A stretch of DNA of 49,451 nt from an uncultured Brevundimonas sp. Its GTDB lineage: Bacteria > Pseudomonadota > Alphaproteobacteria > Caulobacterales > Caulobacteraceae. Of the stretch, positions 18,300 through 26,053 are shown piece after piece. The position numbers and the translations under genes are program-made. Under the pieces are notes generated by a model. The model searched no databases and was not told the origin of the DNA. It worked only from the letters and a program-made list of their open reading frames with translations. The stretch is from the NCBI RefSeq assembly GCF_947305955.1, contig NZ_CAMZFB010000015.1:1-49451 (forward strand), given 5' to 3'. Numbering within the stretch: the stretch's first letter is position 1; every line of letters starts with the position of its first letter.

Positions 18300-18697
18300 G
18301 CGATATCGCGGGCGTTTTGGTGAAGGCGGTGGTGGCGGCGCTGGCGGCGGATGCTGCGCTAAAGGCGCTACTGGGCGATCCGGTCAGGGTGTTCGATGCG
18401 CCGCCCAAGGGTGGGGTTGCGCCCTATCTGCTGATTGGGCGGGGCGTTGAGGTGCCGCTCAAGGCCGAGGGCGGCGGGGCGGAGGTGTCGTTGTCGCTGA
18501 GTGTGGTGAGCGGTTTTGCCGGTCAGGAGGAGGCGCGGGCTGTGGTGGCGGTGGTGCGTGATGTGCTGGACGGGCTGGCGGTGTCGGAGGGCGGCGTGAC
18601 GGGGAACGTGCGGCTGCGCGGGGCCGAGGTTTTTGTGGGTGGTGACGGGCGCGGGGCCTATGGGATTTTGCGTCTTCGAGCGGTGATGGAGGGATAG
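18296..18697 (+). CDS. Tail completion protein, DUF3168 (gp8-like)
   Basis: A 133-residue DUF3168 protein. It has the usual layout: helical start (VLVKAVVAALAADAALKALLG), RVFDAPPKGGVAPYLLIGRG, a beta core, and the C-terminal RLRGAEVFVGGDGRGAYGILRLRAVMEG. DUF3168 proteins join head to tail in siphophages and GTAs. It overlaps its upstream neighbour by four bases. Confidence 0.88.
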   Translation: MSDIAGVLVKAVVAALAADAALKALLGDPVRVFDAPPKGGVAPYLLIGRGVEVPLKAEGGGAEVSLSLSVVSGFAGQEEARAVVAVVRDVLDGLAVSEGGVTGNVRLRGAEVFVGGDGRGAYGILRLRAVMEG

Positions 18698-19108
18698 ATG
18701 GCGGTGCAGAGCGGGCGTGACATGCTGCTGAAGATTGCGGGCAGCGGCGGGGCTTTTGTGACGGTGGCGGGCCTGAGGGCGCGGACGATTTCGCTGAATG
18801 CCAAGACGGTGGATGTGACCGATGGCGACAGTTCGGGGCGCTGGCGCGAACTGCTGGCGGGCGCGGGCGTGAAGTCTGCCGCGGTGAGCGGGCAGGGGAT
18901 TTTTCGCGATGCGGCGTCGGATGCGCTGATCCGTGAGGCCTTCTTTGAGCAGTCGGCCAAGCGTTGGCAGTTGGTGGTGCCGGACTTTGGTGTGCTGGAG
19001 GGGCCGTTTCTGGTGAGTGCGCTGGAATATGCGGGCGAGCATGAGGGTGAGGCGAGTTTTGCCCTGTCGCTGGTCAGTGCTGGGGCGGTGGAGTTTTCAA
19101 GTCTGTGA
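18698..19108 (+). CDS. Major tail (tube) protein, gp9-like
   Basis: A 136-residue protein of the TP901-1-type major tail family. Characteristic pieces are MLLKIAGSGGAFVTVAGLRARTISLNAKTVDVT at the start and WRELLAGAGVKSAAVSGQGIF in the middle. This subunit forms the hexameric tail tube. It starts immediately after the DUF3168 stop with a GGAGG ribosome site inside the preceding gene. Confidence 0.88.
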   Translation: MAVQSGRDMLLKIAGSGGAFVTVAGLRARTISLNAKTVDVTDGDSSGRWRELLAGAGVKSAAVSGQGIFRDAASDALIREAFFEQSAKRWQLVVPDFGVLEGPFLVSALEYAGEHEGEASFALSLVSAGAVEFSSL

Positions 19109-19395
19109 CCAATGCGGTGAGGGGTGAGGTCTCGGTCGAACTGGCGGGGGCGAGGCGCAGGCTGTGTCTGACGCTGGGGGCGCTGGCGGAGATGGAGGCG
19201 GGTCTGGGTGTGGTTGGCATGGGGGCCTTGGCCGAGCGGATGGGGTCGATGTCGGCGGGGGACCTGATGGTGGTGCTGGCGGCCTTGCTGCGGGGCGGCG
19301 GTGAGGGGGAGTTGGCGGACGGTCTGGCGCGGGCGGCGGTGGAGCCGAAAGCAGCGGCTGAAGCTGTGGCGGCGGCGTTCAGGGCGGCGGTGTGA
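19105..19395 (+). CDS. GTA tail-assembly chaperone (gp10-like, GTA-specific family)
   Basis: A 96-residue protein starting at GTG, overlapping the tail-tube stop. The strand-rich start VRGEVSVELAGARRRLCLTLGALAEMEAGLGV is typical of GTA gp10 (Phage_TAC_11). Such proteins coat the tape measure during tail-tube assembly. The helical C-terminus is Ala-rich. Confidence 0.85.
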   Translation: MTNAVRGEVSVELAGARRRLCLTLGALAEMEAGLGVVGMGALAERMGSMSAGDLMVVLAALLRGGGEGELADGLARAAVEPKAAAEAVAAAFRAAV

Positions 19396-19574
19396 CGGGT
19401 GACATCTGGGGCGCGATGCTGAGGCAGGCGCTGGCGATGGGGATACTGCCCGAGGCGTTCTGGCGGCTGTCGCTGAGGGAATGGCGGATGCTGACCGAGA
19501 GTGCGGGCGGGGCGGTAGGCCTGCCGCGCGGGGTGTTGGACGAGATGATGGAGCGGTGGCCCGATGGCGGATGA
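19392..19574 (+). CDS. Phage tail assembly chaperone, small (DUF2376/gp10.1-like)
   Basis: A 60-residue protein from a GTG start that overlaps the previous stop. The sequence WGAMLRQALAMGILPEAFWRLSLREWRML is the clear signature of the small GTA/phage tail-assembly chaperone (Phage_TAC_6). Its end overlaps the tape-measure start. Confidence 0.87.
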   Translation: MTGDIWGAMLRQALAMGILPEAFWRLSLREWRMLTESAGGAVGLPRGVLDEMMERWPDGG

Positions 19575-20079
19575 GTTTGAAGGTTTGGGCGTGGCCACGG
19601 CGGAGGCGGCGGCGGCGCTGGAGGGGCTGAAGGAACCGGCGCAGAAGGCGGCGGGGGCTATCGAGGAGGCGTTTTCCAAGGCGGGAAGTTCGCTGTCGCG
19701 ATCGCTGATGCGGGCGGCGAAGGACGGTGAGGTCTCGATGGCGGAACTGGCGCGGGCGGTGATCGCGGCGGTCAATGCGGGCGCGGGCGTGCTGGTGAAG
19801 AACGGCGGGCTGGGCGAGGCGCTGTCGGCGGCGGTTGGCGGAGTGTTTTCCGGTGCGCGGGCCGACGGCGGGCCTGTGATGGCGGGCGGGGCCTATCTGG
19901 TTGGCGAGCGCGGGCCGGAGGTATTCAGGCCCGGTGTCGGAGGTTCGGTGCAGCCTGTGGGCGGAGCGGCGTCTGTGGTGGTGAATGTGACGGTGGATGG
20001 TGGTCCGCAGGCTCTGCTGAGGACCGAGGCGCAGGTGGCGCGGATGATGGCGCGGGCGGCAGCCTTAGGGGCGCGCTGA
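19564..20079 (+). CDS. Short tail tape-measure protein (gp11-like)
   Basis: A 171-residue protein. It has an Ala-rich helical first half and the diagnostic C-terminus (ADGGPVMAGGAYLVGERGPEVFRP) followed by a beta segment (VVVNVTVDGG) and a basic helix. It corresponds to GTA gp11, which is about 220 residues in Rhodobacter as I recall it, so this copy is short and may carry an internal deletion in the middle helical part. The frame is open and its start overlaps the preceding chaperone gene. The distal tail genes that normally follow are absent here and reappear only as a scar at 20950. Confidence 0.83.
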   Translation: MADEFEGLGVATAEAAAALEGLKEPAQKAAGAIEEAFSKAGSSLSRSLMRAAKDGEVSMAELARAVIAAVNAGAGVLVKNGGLGEALSAAVGGVFSGARADGGPVMAGGAYLVGERGPEVFRPGVGGSVQPVGGAASVVVNVTVDGGPQALLRTEAQVARMMARAAALGAR

Positions 20080-20084
20080 TTCCA

Positions 20085-20115
20085 TAAAAAAGGGCAGCCG
20101 GTGGGCTGCCCTTTT
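20085..20115. terminator. Bidirectional terminator between tape-measure gene and DUF805 gene
   Basis: Arms GGGCAGCC (20092-20099) and GGCTGCCC (20104-20111) are flanked by six A on the left and four T on the right, serving both convergent genes. Confidence 0.85.
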
Positions 20116-20133
20116 AGTGACGGGATCGGTTGA

Positions 20134-20859
20134 TTAGAGGCCCTTGGGGTTGGGGCCGTATTGGTTGGTGCCGGGTTGGCTGTCGGTGATGCCGATCCAG
20201 ATCAGGAAGCCGAGGCCGGTGACCAGCATGATCAGGAAGCCGAGGCCGATGGCACCGAGGCCGCCCGCGGCGGCGACAGCGCTGGCGTCGCCCGTGGCGG
20301 CGGCGGCCATGAAGGCACCGGCACCGCCGACAACCATGACAATCGCGCCGATGATGCCACCAACGTACGGGACAAGGGTCAGCCAGCCGGTTTTGCCCAT
20401 GTCGTGCAGGCGCTTCACCGTGATGGCGATGTTCGGCCAGATAAGGGCCAGACCGATTAAGGTGCCGAGGAGCGGGATCCAGCCCAGAACCACGCTGATG
20501 CCGAAGATGATCAGGAAGCTGATCCAGAAATCCTGACGGCGCAGGCGGCCGTCGAACTTCAGCAGGGCAGTCTTCCAATCATAGCCGTTGACGGCGCTGG
20601 TGGCCGCGGTAGCGGCGCTGCCGGCGGCGGCACCGAAGGCGGCGGCCGGGTCAGCCGGAGTCGACGGGGCGAGGCCGAGAATGACGATCTGGGTGGCGGT
20701 GGAGCCGTTGGGGACGAAGTCTACGGACTGGCCAACCTTGATCTCGCTGCCGGTGTGAATGTCGTGGCGGGCGAACAGATAGGGTTGGCCGTCGTCGCCC
20801 TTGATCGAGCCGGTGTTGGAAACTTGGTCGTAGCTGGTGATCTCGCCGCGCAAGGTCAT
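20134..20859 (-). CDS. DUF805 membrane protein with an N-terminal cold-shock-like domain
   Basis: A 241-residue protein. Residues 1-65 resemble a cold-shock (OB-fold) domain: GEITSYDQVSNTGSIKGDDGQPYLFARHDIHTG, then VGQSVDFVPNG. Here GSIKG and YLFARHDI stand for the RNP1- and RNP2-like strands. After an Ala-rich linker, residues 92-241 are a DUF805 integral-membrane domain with the hallmark FDGRLRRQDFWISFL, four hydrophobic helices and the RLHDMGKTGW loop. The C-terminal TDSQPGTNQYGPNPKG is also standard for DUF805. Nucleic-acid binding by the first domain is an inference; aromatic contacts are only partly kept. The gene sits on the opposite strand between the tape-measure gene and the distal GTA scar. 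Confidence 0.83.
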   Translation of the reverse strand: MTLRGEITSYDQVSNTGSIKGDDGQPYLFARHDIHTGSEIKVGQSVDFVPNGSTATQIVILGLAPSTPADPAAAFGAAAGSAATAATSAVNGYDWKTALLKFDGRLRRQDFWISFLIIFGISVVLGWIPLLGTLIGLALIWPNIAITVKRLHDMGKTGWLTLVPYVGGIIGAIVMVVGGAGAFMAAAATGDASAVAAAGGLGAIGLGFLIMLVTGLGFLIWIGITDSQPGTNQYGPNPKGL

Positions 20860-20949
20860 CTCCTGAAGATATCGGCTCCTGCCGAAATTAGGGCGGAAGA
20901 GTGGCGCAGGCCGTGAGCGACTGCAAGCTTGAGAGGAATTGTAATTTCA

Positions 20950-21033
20950 ATGTTTGATGAATTGCGTTTGCCCGCGCGGCTTGCGTTTGGATCGACAGGC
21001 GGGGTGGAGCGCAGGACCGAGGTTAGCCATTGA
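20950..21033 (+). pseudogene. N-terminal scrap of GTA gp12 (DUF2460)
   Basis: From ATG 20950 the frame reads FDELRLPARLAFGSTGG then VERRTEVSH and stops at TGA 21031-21033. This is the conserved start of DUF2460 tail proteins (pattern FxEVRFPxxxxxGSxGGPERRTEIV). The remaining 180 or so residues of such a protein are gone. The same frame continues, after the stop, directly into the gp15 fragment. Confidence 0.65.
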
Positions 21034-21525
21034 AAGCGGGGTGCTGTGGCGGGGGCGGGTGTTGTCGTCCTGTCGCGCGGGATGCCGAGGCTGGAGGTCG
21101 ATGAGGGCGAGCGCGGTCTGCTGCGCCTGTGGCGGGCGGGGCCAAAGGGGCTGGCACCGGCGGGGAGCCGCTTTAGCGAGTGCCAAGGCGTGTGGACGGC
21201 GCGGGCGCGGATGCCGTGGCGTCCGGTTCATCTGAAGCTGGAGCCTGTGGCTGAGGGATGGCGGTTGTCGTGGGTGCCGTGTGTGGCGCGTGGCGACAGC
21301 TGGGATACCGAGGCTGTTGATGCGGAGGCTTTGCGTTTTCGTGTCCGCGTGATGCAGGGCGAAGTGGTGGTTAGAGAGTGGGAGGTTGCGGGGACACAGG
21401 CCCTCTATGCCGATGCCTTGCAGGCGGCGGATTTTCCGCAAGGCTGGCCGGTAGGGGCTGCCCTTGGCGTGGCCCAGTGGGGCGCGGGTTGGGGATGGGG
21501 CGATGAGGCGCGTTTGATCGTGTAA
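21034..21525 (+). pseudogene. C-terminal remnant of GTA gp15 (megatron/host-specificity protein)
   Basis: About 160 codons matching the extreme C-terminus of the GTA gp15 tail-tip protein. It has VVVLSRGMPRLEVDEGERGLLRLWRAG, then MPWRPVHLKLEPVAEGWRLSWVPC, RGDSWDTEA, and the closing LYADALQAADF block. The full protein normally exceeds 1000 residues, so most is lost, together with gp13 and gp14. GTG at 21046 could initiate a 159-residue product. It is in the same frame as the gp12 scrap upstream, with one TGA between them. Confidence 0.68.
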
Positions 21526-21604
21526 ACATCTGCCTCTTTCAGAAGGGGCTGGGATGCCCTAACTGACGGGGGAGTGTTTTTCAGAACCCCGGAGTGCAAC
21601 GAGC

Positions 21605-22498
21605 GTGGCTGGTGATCCCTACAAGGAACTTGGCGTTTCAAAAGGCGCGAGTGCCGACGAGATCAAGAAAGCCTTTCGCAAGCTGGCGAAAGAACTGCAT
21701 CCGGACAAGAACCCCGGGGACAAGGCGGCCGAGGAGCGCTTCAAGCGTGTGACGGCGGCCTTTGACCTGCTGGGTGATGCCGAGAAGCGGGCAAAATACG
21801 ACCGTGGCGAGATCGATGCCGATGGCCGCGAGCAGTTCCGTGGCTTTGGCGGCGGTGCGCGTGGCGGGGCCAGCGGTGGATTCTCGGGCTTTGGCGGCTC
21901 GGGGAACCGTGGCGGGTTCGAGGATATCGATCTGGCCGACCTGTTTGCCGGTTTCGGTGGCGCGGGACGCGGTTTCGGCAGCGGCAAGGGGCAGGATATT
22001 CGCGCCACGCTGGAAGTGAGCCTTGAGGAAGTGATTGCCGGAACCACGCGCCGTATCCAGTTCTCGGACGGGCGGATGGTGGATGTGGCCATCCCCAAGG
22101 GCGCGTCGGACGGTCAGGTGGTGCGCCTGAAAGGGCAGGGTGCCCCGGGGCGGACCCAGTCGGGCGATGCCCTGATCGAGCTGAGGATCCTGCCACATCC
22201 TCTGTATCGTCGTGACGGAGCCGATCTGCACATGGACCTTCCGGTGTCGGTGCCCGATGCGGTGCTAGGTGGGAAGGTTCCGGTGCCGACGCCCGAGGGC
22301 AAGGTGATGATGAGCATCCCCAAGGGTTCGAACTCGGGCAAGGTGCTGCGTCTGAAAGGGCGCGGAGCCTATGCGGACGGGCGTCGCGGGGACCTGTTGG
22401 CCAAGCTGATGGTGACGCTGCCGGAAGAGCAGGATGAACTGCTGGCCCGGTTTGCCGAGGATTGGCGCAAAAATCGGCCCTACACGCCGACGAAGTGA
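21605..22498 (+). CDS. DnaJ-class co-chaperone lacking the zinc finger (CbpA-like)
   Basis: A 297-residue Hsp40 starting at GTG. The J domain (1-68) has the essential HPD at 32-34, which stimulates DnaK ATPase. A Gly/Phe-rich region follows (about 78-128). Two beta-barrel substrate-binding domains with no zinc-finger cysteines (about 130-285) contain DALIELRILPHPLYRRDGADLHMDLPVSVPDAVLGG. This layout is that of type B/CbpA-like J proteins rather than DnaJ itself. It is cytosolic. It follows the GTA scar by 80 bases and appears to be an unrelated housekeeping gene. Confidence 0.92.
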   Translation: MAGDPYKELGVSKGASADEIKKAFRKLAKELHPDKNPGDKAAEERFKRVTAAFDLLGDAEKRAKYDRGEIDADGREQFRGFGGGARGGASGGFSGFGGSGNRGGFEDIDLADLFAGFGGAGRGFGSGKGQDIRATLEVSLEEVIAGTTRRIQFSDGRMVDVAIPKGASDGQVVRLKGQGAPGRTQSGDALIELRILPHPLYRRDGADLHMDLPVSVPDAVLGGKVPVPTPEGKVMMSIPKGSNSGKVLRLKGRGAYADGRRGDLLAKLMVTLPEEQDELLARFAEDWRKNRPYTPTK

Positions 22499-22570
22499 TG
22501 GCGTAAGGCAATCTTTGTTCTGTGGTGGTGAGTCTGTTGCTGTGCCACCCGTGTGCGAGGATTGCCGCCC

Positions 22571-23731
22571 ATGACTGCCAAGCCTGTAGTGAAGCCTGCG
22601 CGTCCGTGGTTTTCTGCGGGGCCGACGGCGAAACGTCCGGGCTATTCGACCGCGAAGCTGCCGGAGAACCTGCAGGGCCGCGGTATCCGCGCGCCGGAGG
22701 TGGCGGAGCGGTTTTCCTATGCGCTGAAGCTGACCAAGGACATCCTCGAAGTGCCGGAGGACTATGTGCTGGTCTATACGCCAGGCTCGGATACGGGCGC
22801 GGTGGAGGCGGCGCTGTGGGGTATGCTGGGGCCGCGTCCGGTGACGGTGGTGGCCTATGAGAATTTCGGCCTGACGTGGGCGGCGGATGTCCGCGACCAC
22901 CTGAAGCTGAACCCGACGGTGGTGAAGGCTTCGTGGGGTGAGTTGCCGGACCTGTCGGTCGTGGATTGGTCGACGGACGTGGTGTTTCCATGGAACGGGA
23001 CGACCTCGGGTGTGAAGGTGCCGGACGGGGAGTGGATTGCCGCAGACCGCGAGGGTTTGAGCATCTGTGACGCGACGTCGGCGGCCTTTGCCCAGCCGCT
23101 GCCGTGGGACAAGCTGGATGTGACGACCTTCAGCTTCCAGAAGGCGCTGGGCGGCGAGGCCGGTATTGGCGTCATGGTGCTGTCGCCGCGGGCGGTGGCG
23201 CGTCTGGACGAGAATGTGCCGAGCTGGCCTGTGCCCAAGGTGCTGCGCTTGACGGGCAAGGACGGGAAGTTTGACCGTGCACTGGCCGATGGCGTGGTGA
23301 TCAACACCGCTTCGGTTCTGACCATCGAGGATTGGGTGGATGCGCTGGAGTGGGCCAAGTCGATCGGCGGGCTCAAGACCCTGATCGCGCGGACGGATGC
23401 CAACTATGCCGCGCTGGCCGAATGGGTGGAGCGGACGCCGTGGATCGATTTCCTGCCTGAGCGCGAAGACATCCGCTCGACCACTTCGGTGTGTTTGAAG
23501 TTTACGGACGACCGCGTGTCGGCGCTGGACGAAAAGGGGCAGAAGGCCTTTGTGAAGCGGTTCAAGGCGCTTCTGGAAGGCGAGGGGGCGGTCTATGACA
23601 TGGAGCCGCACCGCAATGCGCCGCCGGGGCTTCGTCTGTGGTGCGGTTGCACGGTTGAGACGGCTGATGTTTTGGCCGCCGGTTCTTGGCTGGAATGGGC
23701 GTTCGAGACCGCGGTTAGCGAAATCGCATAA
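22571..23731 (+). CDS. serC: Phosphoserine aminotransferase
   Basis: PLP enzyme converting 3-phosphohydroxypyruvate and glutamate to phosphoserine, the second step of serine synthesis; it also serves pyridoxine synthesis in some bacteria. The 386-residue form starting at ATG 22571 matches the alphaproteobacterial branch (start RPWFSAGPTAKRPGY). K191 in SFQKALGGEAGIG is the expected PLP lysine. An in-frame GTG at 22553 is possible but the ATG has an AGGA ribosome site. It is followed by purA with an 78-base gap. The usual partner serA is not in the window. Confidence 0.9.
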   Translation: MTAKPVVKPARPWFSAGPTAKRPGYSTAKLPENLQGRGIRAPEVAERFSYALKLTKDILEVPEDYVLVYTPGSDTGAVEAALWGMLGPRPVTVVAYENFGLTWAADVRDHLKLNPTVVKASWGELPDLSVVDWSTDVVFPWNGTTSGVKVPDGEWIAADREGLSICDATSAAFAQPLPWDKLDVTTFSFQKALGGEAGIGVMVLSPRAVARLDENVPSWPVPKVLRLTGKDGKFDRALADGVVINTASVLTIEDWVDALEWAKSIGGLKTLIARTDANYAALAEWVERTPWIDFLPEREDIRSTTSVCLKFTDDRVSALDEKGQKAFVKRFKALLEGEGAVYDMEPHRNAPPGLRLWCGCTVETADVLAAGSWLEWAFETAVSEIA

Positions 23732-23809
23732 AGGCCGCTTCTTCACGCGACAGGGGCCGATTCAGGGGTTATAGGCTGCTACCGCGTTTTACTCGCGGAG
23801 ATCAGTGCA

Positions 23810-25105
23810 GTGGCTAATGTTGCGGTAGTCGGCGCCCAATGGGGTGACGAGGGCAAAGGCAAGATCGTGGACTGGCTGTCCAATCGCGCCGATATGGTGG
23901 TGCGGTTCCAGGGCGGCCATAACGCGGGGCACACCCTCGTTGTCGATGGCAAGGTCTACAAGCTGGCGCTGCTGCCGTCGGGCGTGGTGCAGGGCAAGCC
24001 GTCCATCATCGGCAATGGCGTGGTCGTGGATCCGTGGCACCTCGTCAATGAAATCGAGAAGATCGAGGCGCAGGGCGTCCATATCGGTCCGGATATCCTG
24101 ACGATTGCGGACAATGCCTGTCTGATCCTGCCGATCCACCCTGCGCTGGACGTGGCGCGCGAGGCGGCGGCATCGGCTCCGGGGGCCAAGATTGGCACGA
24201 CCGGTCGCGGTATCGGTCCAGCCTATGAGGACAAGGTGGGGCGTCGCGCCATCCGCGTGTGCGATCTGGCGAACGAGGACGACCTGAAGGTCAAGATCGA
24301 CCGCCTGCGCTCGCACCACGATCCGTTGCGTGCGGGACTGGGGCTGGAGCCGATTGATCCCGAAGCGCTTCTGCAGCAGTTGCTGGAGATCGCGCCGAAA
24401 ATCCTGCCGTATGTGAAGCCGGCGTGGCGTGTGCTGGATCAGGCCAAGAAGGAAGGCAAGCGCGTGTTGTTCGAGGGGGCGCAGGGCGCGTTCCTCGACG
24501 TCGATCACGGCACCTATCCCTATGTGACCTCGTCCAACACCGTGGCCGGTCAGGCCGCGGCCGGTTCGGGCCTGGGTCCGAAGGGCGTGGGCTATGTGCT
24601 GGGCATTGTGAAGGCCTATACGACCCGCGTCGGTGAAGGCCCGTTTGCCTGTGAGCTGAATGACGAGATTGGCCAGCATCTCGCTACGGTCGGCCGCGAG
24701 GTCGGCGTGAACACGGGCCGTGCGCGCCGTTGCGGCTGGTTCGATGCGGTGTTGGTGCGTCAGTCGGTGGCGATCAATGGCATCGACGGTATCGCCCTGA
24801 CCAAGCTGGACGTGCTGGATGGCCTCAAGACGCTGAAGATTTGCGTTGGCTATAAGGTCAATGGCGAGGTTCTGGACTACCTGCCGTCGAGCCTGAAGGA
24901 TCAGGCGGCGGCGGAGCCGGTGTTCGAGGAACTGGAAGGCTGGACCGAGAGCACGGGCAGCGTTCGCAGCTTTAAGGATTTGAACGCCAATGCCATCAAA
25001 TATGTGCGCCGGATCGAAGAACTGATCGGTGCGCCGGTAGCACTGCTGTCGACCAGCCCCGAACGTGACGACACCATCCTGATGCGCGACCCGTTCCACG
25101 GCTAA
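23810..25105 (+). CDS. purA: Adenylosuccinate synthetase
   Basis: Makes adenylosuccinate from IMP, aspartate and GTP, the committed step to AMP. The 431-residue length is normal. The N-terminal GTP-binding loop WGDEGKGK (11-18), the GHNAGHT motif near 39, [12 protein letters not shown], the VLFEGAQG strand and [10 protein letters not shown] are all present. The start is a GTG. A hairpin 55-80 bases downstream probably terminates transcription but also contains the ribosome site of the next gene. Confidence 0.96.
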   Translation: MANVAVVGAQWGDEGKGKIVDWLSNRADMVVRFQGGHNAGHTLVVDGKVYKLALLPSGVVQGKPSIIGNGVVVDPWHLVNEIEKIEAQGVHIGPDILTIADNACLILPIHPALDVAREAAASAPGAKIGTTGRGIGPAYEDKVGRRAIRVCDLANEDDLKVKIDRLRSHHDPLRAGLGLEPIDPEALLQQLLEIAPKILPYVKPAWRVLDQAKKEGKRVLFEGAQGAFLDVDHGTYPYVTSSNTVAGQAAAGSGLGPKGVGYVLGIVKAYTTRVGEGPFACELNDEIGQHLATVGREVGVNTGRARRCGWFDAVLVRQSVAINGIDGIALTKLDVLDGLKTLKICVGYKVNGEVLDYLPSSLKDQAAAEPVFEELEGWTESTGSVRSFKDLNANAIKYVRRIEELIGAPVALLSTSPERDDTILMRDPFHG

Positions 25106-25160
25106 GGTCACGCGAACAAGCGTGGCTGTAACAACCACTGTTTAACCCGTAACAGTTAAG

Positions 25161-25194
25161 GCTGATCTCCTGACAGGAGGTCAGCCTTTGTTCG
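25161..25194 (+). terminator. purA terminator hairpin that also buries the next gene's ribosome site
   Basis: The segment from GGCTGATCTCCT to AGGAGGTCAGCC forms a 12-bp stem with one G-U pair and a very small loop, followed by TTTGTT. The 3' arm holds AGGAGG, which is the only good ribosome site for the TTG start at 25188. The stem could act as a terminator, a translational block, or both. Confidence 0.6.
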
Positions 25195-25991
25195 CTCTAG
25201 ACACCAAATCCATGCAGAAGATCGCACCGGTGGTTCGCCGTGTGATCATCGTCGATCCCAATCCAGCGGCAGCCAAGCTGATGGCGGACCTGCTGAAGGG
25301 GTTTGGCACGCGCGATGTGGTGATCGAAGCGGATGAGACGCGGATCATCGATCTGGCACGCGAGATGGAGCCGGGGCTGTTTGTCATCGAGCGTTCGGGA
25401 CCGAAGCTGGACGGAGAGCATCTGGCGCGCCGTATCCGCCGATCCTCGCTGAGCACGCGGCGCGCACCGATCATCATGGTGACGGCGGATGCGACGGCAT
25501 CGTCGATCAAGGGCGCGCGCGATGCGGGCGTGCACGAGTTTCTGCGCAAGCCCTATACTAGCGGTGATCTGTATCGCCGGATCGAAAATCTGGCGACCAA
25601 GCCGCGCGACTGGGTCGAGGCAGTGGGTTATGTGGGGCCGGACCGTAGGCGCTTTAACTCCGCGGACTATGCAGGGCCGCGCAAGCGTCGTGCAGACAAT
25701 GACAGCGCGCCGAGCGTGGCGTCGATGAAGGATCAGGCGATGCGTATTCTCGCCTCGGCCATGACCCAGTATTCCAGCGACCCGCAACAGGCGGTTCGCG
25801 CCATTGCCGAGCAGTCACGGACGCTGAAGGCGATTGCGGTCAAGACCGGCGATGCTGCGCTGGCCATGGCGACGGTTTCGCTGGAGACGGAACTGCAGGC
25901 GGGCAGGACATCACTGGGTCAGTTGATGGCCCCTGTTAAAGGGGTGCTGGCGCTGGCAGTGCCGACGACACCCAGAGCAGAAGCGAGCTAA
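25188..25991 (+). CDS. Pseudo-receiver (CheY-like) protein with a C-terminal helical extension
   Basis: A 267-residue protein whose residues 17-135 follow the CheY fold (RRVIIVDPNPAAAKLMADLL to RIENL). The conserved Thr (MVTAD) and Lys (LRKPY) remain. The phospho-accepting Asp is replaced by Glu: E68 in LFVIERSG, where active receivers have LVLLD. The usual acidic pair is also reduced to DP. It is therefore probably not phosphorylated in the ordinary way, or is locked in an active-like state. The C-terminal 110 residues are helical and of unknown family. TTG 25188 has AGGAGG at good spacing; ATG 25212 is an alternative lacking a ribosome site. Confidence 0.75.
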   Translation: MFALDTKSMQKIAPVVRRVIIVDPNPAAAKLMADLLKGFGTRDVVIEADETRIIDLAREMEPGLFVIERSGPKLDGEHLARRIRRSSLSTRRAPIIMVTADATASSIKGARDAGVHEFLRKPYTSGDLYRRIENLATKPRDWVEAVGYVGPDRRRFNSADYAGPRKRRADNDSAPSVASMKDQAMRILASAMTQYSSDPQQAVRAIAEQSRTLKAIAVKTGDAALAMATVSLETELQAGRTSLGQLMAPVKGVLALAVPTTPRAEAS

Positions 25992-25993
25992 CA

Positions 25994-26027
25994 AAAAGGG
26001 CGGCTGGAGTGATCCAGTCGCCCTTTT
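25994..26027. terminator. Bidirectional terminator between the pseudo-receiver gene and rpoH
   Basis: Arms 25994-26007 and 26014-26027 pair over 14 positions with one G-T; AAAA flanks one side and TTTT the other, so it serves both convergent genes. Confidence 0.85.
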
Positions 26028-26053
26028 CGCTTCGGGGGAGGGGGAGGTGGTCG

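Noticed and set aside
13850-21525. Complete prophage
   Set aside because: No integrase, repressor, lysis, terminase or attachment-site repeats are seen; gene order and protein types are those of a gene transfer agent.
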